Positions 13,900 to 17,650 of a stretch of 17,650 bases of DNA are shown here, one piece after another. The translations under genes and the position numbers were made by a program. Every line of letters begins with the position of its first letter. Position 1 is the first letter of the stretch. The DNA is taken from contig JAJRRE010000113.1 in the NCBI GenBank assembly GCA_024279745.1, positions 1 to 17,650 on the forward strand, written 5' to 3'. The DNA is from Alphaproteobacteria bacterium (GTDB lineage Bacteria > Pseudomonadota > Alphaproteobacteria > Rhizobiales > Hyphomicrobiaceae). The notes below the pieces were generated by a model. It searched no databases and was not told the origin of the DNA. It saw nothing but the letters and a program-made list of their open reading frames with translations.

Positions 13900-15180
13900 T
13901 CACCAATATGGTTTGCCCTTGGCTTCACATTGTGTCGCGATCCATTCGGGCGTGCCGTATATCTCCTGGGACGGCGTCGGGGGCTTGGTGGGATCAGAGC
14001 CGTCAAGGTCGCGGTGGGCGAATGTCGGCACTAGCCCGCGGCCACGCATTTCAGTTTCCGCTTTGGCTATGGCGGCTTTGGTCGTGAGATATTCGACCGC
14101 AAAAACCGGTTTAAATTCCCATTGCAATTTGCGGATGAGGGCGGCGCTGCGCGAGATTAAGGCGGCGCTATTGCGCTCCCCGGTGGCTTCTTGACCGTAT
14201 AACAAATCTTCCTTGCCAAGCCCATCAAGCAAACTGCGATAGCGTGCATTGTCGAGTAAATCTTCGGCGTTTTGTGCGATGACGATAAAGCCGGGCTTCA
14301 GGCGGCGGGCCTGTGCTGTTAGTTCGGCGACAAAGCTAATCATGTCGGCGCGGGCGCTGGGGCGTTCTTGCAAAAGCTCGCCATAAACATCCACACGGTC
14401 CAGATAGACGCCGTCAAAGCCGGCATCGATAATACGCTTCAGATAGGATTGTGGGCCTGAAAACATAATGCGTTTCCAATCCTTATGCCAAAAGCGAACC
14501 AGATGATTGCGCGGCCAGGCACAATTTTCCGCCAAATGCCAGGAGGGTTTTTGCTTGGCCCAGTCTTGCTTCCAATAGAACCGGTAACTTTCGGCTTCGC
14601 CAATAGATAGATAGGCAATGACCGGGCGTTTGCGGCCACTGGGATGGTGCGCCACTCGTGCCACTTCTTCGCGCGTGAGGGGAATGTGGCCATCGTTGCG
14701 GGCAAAGTCGATAACCAGCATGTCGGCTTTGGAGCGAGCAATTTGCTCGACATTGATTTTTCCCAGATGATAATACCAGCTATTGATATCCTTTAGCGGC
14801 CGCTTGCCTGTTTCATAAGCCTGCCAGCTTGCGGGGACATCGCGCCACGCCCAGGCTGTTCCGGCCAATAAGGCAAGCAGGCTTAAGATGGCTATGCTGG
14901 AACTTGTTTGCGCGCTGCGAAACTGGCGCGAGCCGTGATAAATCATCACTGTGAATAGGATCAAGGCGATGAGCGCCGCCGTTAAAAGCGCGGTGTAGCG
15001 AGGTTCCGCGACATCGCGTACAGCCTGGTCTGTTGCCGACGTGGAGATCAGCCAGGCGAACAAGCCGTTTTCAAAGGCTGGAACGGCGACAACGATCATG
15101 ATGCCGGCGATTGCAATGCTGACGCCGGTCCGCCGCCACGGTGATGGTTTGGGTTGTGTCATCTTGGAGGTGTTATTCAT
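13900..15180 (-). CDS. Membrane-anchored GH114/TM1410-like putative glycosidase
   Basis: This 426-residue protein has three hydrophobic helices at the N-terminus (about 19-45, 62-82, 95-112) and then a GH114/TM1410-like domain (about 120-420). The same blocks as in its downstream neighbour are present: LVIDFA (Asp158), AYLSIGEAESYRFYW (Glu195, Glu197), GFDGVYLDRVDVY (Asp261, Asp264), AQNAEDLL and VEYLTTK. The two proteins are clear paralogues, but this one lacks the OmpA domain and has a membrane anchor instead. An odd number of helices after a basic N-terminus (PWRR) would put the catalytic part in the periplasm. ATG 15180 has a modest GGGCGGGA site; Met7 lacks one. Possible roles are trimming or remodelling of an amino-sugar surface polymer; substrate unknown. 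Confidence 0.82.
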   Translation of the reverse strand: MNNTSKMTQPKPSPWRRTGVSIAIAGIMIVVAVPAFENGLFAWLISTSATDQAVRDVAEPRYTALLTAALIALILFTVMIYHGSRQFRSAQTSSSIAILSLLALLAGTAWAWRDVPASWQAYETGKRPLKDINSWYYHLGKINVEQIARSKADMLVIDFARNDGHIPLTREEVARVAHHPSGRKRPVIAYLSIGEAESYRFYWKQDWAKQKPSWHLAENCAWPRNHLVRFWHKDWKRIMFSGPQSYLKRIIDAGFDGVYLDRVDVYGELLQERPSARADMISFVAELTAQARRLKPGFIVIAQNAEDLLDNARYRSLLDGLGKEDLLYGQEATGERNSAALISRSAALIRKLQWEFKPVFAVEYLTTKAAIAKAETEMRGRGLVPTFAHRDLDGSDPTKPPTPSQEIYGTPEWIATQCEAKGKPYW

Positions 15181-15570
15181 GAGTTGATCCCGCCCAGAAA
15201 AGTGCTGCCAGAAAGTCGTGCCATTGATGCCATCCAGTAATTCATTGTTTAAAGGCCGTTAATCCATGCGATCCGCCCGGGTATCTGCGGCAAAGGTTGC
15301 GACCAAAGACAACGGCCAAAGACAACAACCGGCATCTGAGGCATTTGCCAGATAGAGGTCTGGTCCATCGAATGATTGGTAATCGTTATCTTCACTAAAC
15401 ACAAAGATCACACGGTGATAACTCATGACGATCATTAGTCACAACAAAGCCCGCATTCCATAGTGAATGCGGGCTTTGTCAATACATCTTAACAGTGCAT
15501 CTCATCAGTCTGACCTGTAAAAAATCAGATCGATTAGATTGTCAGAGCCGGCTTGAAACGGGTGCCGGTT
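15181..15570. other. 390-bp intergenic region with a strong stem-loop
   Basis: No credible gene. It holds a terminator-like stem-loop (15444-15479) and a short direct repeat, CCAAAGACAAC at 15303-15313 and again at 15316-15326. The promoter of the membrane-anchored GH114 gene is expected here, but no good -35/-10 pair stands out. Confidence 0.55.
15444..15479 (-). terminator. Stem-loop, probable transcription terminator of the basic repeat protein gene
   Basis: ACAAAGCCCGCATTC (15444-15458) pairs perfectly with GAATGCGGGCTTTGT (15465-15479): a 15-bp stem and a loop of six bases. It lies about 90 bases past the stop at 15571. Read on the - strand the stem ends in CTTTGTTGTG, a partly T-rich tail, so intrinsic termination is plausible though the tail is imperfect. 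It could work in both directions. Confidence 0.7.
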
Positions 15571-17649
15571 TTAGTTCTGCAACAGGACCTCGGTCGCACC
15601 TTCGCCTTTGAAGCTGATCTTTGATTTGTGCAGAACCTGGACCGATTCCACAAACCGTAATCTGCCGCGTGGGTCCAGGTTAACCGTTTTAGTTTCAGTA
15701 TTGCCGCGCAAACCGCCCGAGAATGGCAGTTGAACGGTCTGGCCGTTGCCGAAGGTTACGCTCACGCTATAAATTCGCACATGACGACGATGCGAGCGCA
15801 GTTTGATCCTGGCAAAGCGTCCGCGGTTGCGGCCCACAATGAAGGTTTCACGGACAGGCTGAAACATATCAGCGCGACGTTTGCCCATTGAGGTCCACTG
15901 GCCGCCATTGGCTGCCCGACCCATAACATGCAACGTGCCGCGACGGTTTGAGAAGGCTTTGCGTTTGAACCTGATAAACACGTGGCGAACAAAGCGTCCT
16001 CTGCGCCCTTCAAGTTTAACCGGTGCGGACATTGTTCCGGGGAAAATGCGAGTTGCCAATCGTACAGTCTGCTGATCGCCGTTTTCATACACAATAACAA
16101 TTGCACGGATCGTGGCGGGGCGCCCTTCTGCCCGGAAGCGAATTGCAGATAATTTTCCGCGAGCCCGGCCGACTGGTATCGTGGCAGATTTATGTTTCAG
16201 TCTGAAAGTCGCGCTGCCAACTGTTTTCCAACCGCCCGAGGAAGCTGGCGGCGGCGGCGGTGGTGGCGGTGGTGCGGCTCTGGCAACACGGCCAATGATT
16301 TCCATCTCGGATCTGCCTCTGCGGCCTTGATCCCGCGTGCGGATAACCACCTGGCGGATGAAACGAGCGCGACCCTCCAAGTCGATGACGCCGGTATATC
16401 CCCCCGCTGGCACGCTTGACGCGACGCGAACGGTTTGCACTGAGCCGTTACCATAGACAATCCGGATATCACGCACGAAAACAGCAATATCCTTGTTTCG
16501 CAGTTGCAGGGCACTAAAACGCCCCTCGCCGCGGCCAACAGGCATAACAACGCGCCCATCACGTGGATTAACAACTTGCGTATCAAGAGTTCGCCAACCC
16601 CTGGCGACTGGTGGCAATTGCGGTACAGCGCGCCGGCCAACTTCGCCGATCACTTCAAGGCGTGTGCGGCGCCGCCGATTTTGTCCTTCAGTGCGAACAA
16701 CAACTTCACGGATGAAACGATTATTGCCGTCAAGATCAATCACGTCCGTCTGTCTGCCAGCTCGCAGGCGTTCATTAATGCGGACCCGTTGAACGGAACC
16801 ATTGCCAAAAACAATTCGAACTCGTCTGATGCGAACGGCATTGTCGCGTGTGCGAATGCGAATGCTTTTTAAAAGGCCTTTATTGCGGCCAACAGCCAGC
16901 GCAAACCGATCATCGCGCAGATCGACATCGGCAATCGCTACGCTTTTCCAACCGCGCGGAACCGGGGCGGGAGCTGGGCGGCCACGTTCACCTTGAACAA
17001 AGACTTCCATACGGGCGCTGCGGCGCCTGGATTGGCGGCGCAGGTCAACACGTACAGAGGAAATATTACGGTAGTTCCCCTCCAAATCGATCGGGCCAAC
17101 CTGTTCGCCGTCATTGACGACGCCGCGGACATTGACGATTTGTGTGTCGCCGTTTCCGAACGTAATGCGTACTCGTTTTATATAAAGAGCGTAGTCGGAA
17201 ACCCGCAGCGCCAATTTGCGGCCCCCTCCTCGCACACCAATTGTCACTCTGGTGTCACGCGTGCTCAGATCCTCGGAGCCGATGCGGTCCCACTCACCCG
17301 ATGGGCGCGGCGGCGGGGCTCGTCTGGCGGATTCCTTGCCGAAAACTTCGACCAATGATCGGCGATACCCTCTGGAGCCGCTTTCGCGGTATCTCAACTG
17401 GATTTCACGAACGAAGCGGCGGTTGCCATCTAGAGCGAAGGCGCGTGAACCGGCGCCTGCTTCAATTGTATCGTAAACGCTTACAACCTGCCGCTCGCCA
17501 TTGCCGAATACAACAGTCATTGTGCGCAGATAAAAAGGTTTCCCCCAGGCGCGTAATTGGACACTGCCAAGTAACCCCTGGTCGCGGCCAATGCTGATTG
17601 TGGCGGAATCGTCGCGCAGGGAAATAGCCTCCGAGCCAACCAGTTTCCA
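15571..17649 (-). CDS. Large basic secreted-type protein of ~110-residue repeats (DUF2541-like), 5' partial
   Basis: The frame is open to the right edge (692 residues visible), so the true start is outside; ATG 17520 is internal, since the codons before it encode the first half of a repeat. At least six repeats are visible, starting near 17649, 17300, 16950, 16590, 16230 and 15900. Consensus: GWxxVGxxxxxxRDxxxxxxVGR, then GxxxxIRxR, a strand with VRIVFGNG, QxVRV, AGxxTxxIDLEG, RFIRxVVxR and a closing xEVxGR. The sheet-like pattern resembles the DUF2541 family (YaaI of E. coli), by memory. Linkers are Pro-rich, one a run of ten prolines. Arg content is very high, so the protein should be strongly positive and could bind polyanions such as surface polysaccharide, LPS or nucleic acid. 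The signal peptide would be in the missing part. Function unknown. Confidence 0.8.
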   Translation of the reverse strand, partial: WKLVGSEAISLRDDSATISIGRDQGLLGSVQLRAWGKPFYLRTMTVVFGNGERQVVSVYDTIEAGAGSRAFALDGNRRFVREIQLRYRESGSRGYRRSLVEVFGKESARRAPPPRPSGEWDRIGSEDLSTRDTRVTIGVRGGGRKLALRVSDYALYIKRVRITFGNGDTQIVNVRGVVNDGEQVGPIDLEGNYRNISSVRVDLRRQSRRRSARMEVFVQGERGRPAPAPVPRGWKSVAIADVDLRDDRFALAVGRNKGLLKSIRIRTRDNAVRIRRVRIVFGNGSVQRVRINERLRAGRQTDVIDLDGNNRFIREVVVRTEGQNRRRRTRLEVIGEVGRRAVPQLPPVARGWRTLDTQVVNPRDGRVVMPVGRGEGRFSALQLRNKDIAVFVRDIRIVYGNGSVQTVRVASSVPAGGYTGVIDLEGRARFIRQVVIRTRDQGRRGRSEMEIIGRVARAAPPPPPPPPPASSGGWKTVGSATFRLKHKSATIPVGRARGKLSAIRFRAEGRPATIRAIVIVYENGDQQTVRLATRIFPGTMSAPVKLEGRRGRFVRHVFIRFKRKAFSNRRGTLHVMGRAANGGQWTSMGKRRADMFQPVRETFIVGRNRGRFARIKLRSHRRHVRIYSVSVTFGNGQTVQLPFSGGLRGNTETKTVNLDPRGRLRFVESVQVLHKSKISFKGEGATEVLLQN

Positions 17650-17650
17650 A

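Overview
This window most likely comes from an alphaproteobacterium. By eye the GC content is moderate, a little over half. Three things support the assignment: the style of the proteins, an intergenic palindrome resembling the AGAGCATGATC...GAACCG...CATGCTCT family common in Hyphomicrobiales and relatives, and the secreted repeat protein at the right edge. There is no rRNA, tRNA, CRISPR array or recognisable insertion sequence. The assignment is inference from style only.

Region 1 (left edge to about 5.4 kb, + strand) looks like an envelope module. It starts with a partial membrane protein: a four-cysteine N-terminal part, one transmembrane helix, a duplicated C-terminal domain and a disordered tail. 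Next is a 32-residue single-helix membrane ORF that starts inside that gene's stop codon. Last is a signal-peptide-bearing protein with about ten tetratricopeptide repeats and a CHAT (caspase-like) domain with an intact His/Cys dyad. A repeat element follows (5.46-5.61 kb).

Region 2 (5.68-12.0 kb, - strand) is a six-gene, tightly coupled operon. Its order is iron-sulfur subunit, membrane anchor D, membrane anchor C and flavoprotein of a succinate dehydrogenase/fumarate reductase, then the alpha and beta subunits of a two-subunit class I fumarase / L-tartrate dehydratase-type hydro-lyase. Together they would interconvert succinate, fumarate and malate while exchanging electrons with membrane quinone. 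A LysR-type regulator lies upstream in the same orientation, with an AT-rich 473-bp gap between. The flavoprotein has Cys where the FAD-linking His normally sits, and the fumarase alpha subunit has a rearranged cysteine pattern, so this is not the ordinary TCA-cycle set.

Region 3 (12.1-15.2 kb, - strand) has two paralogous GH114/TM1410-like putative glycosidases. One is exported and carries an OmpA-type peptidoglycan-binding domain. The other is anchored by three N-terminal membrane helices. Five 14-bp tandem repeats separate them.

Region 4 (15.2-17.65 kb, - strand) has a strong stem-loop and then the 3' part of a large, very basic protein made of at least six repeats of about 110 residues joined by proline-rich linkers. 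Its 5' end lies outside the window.
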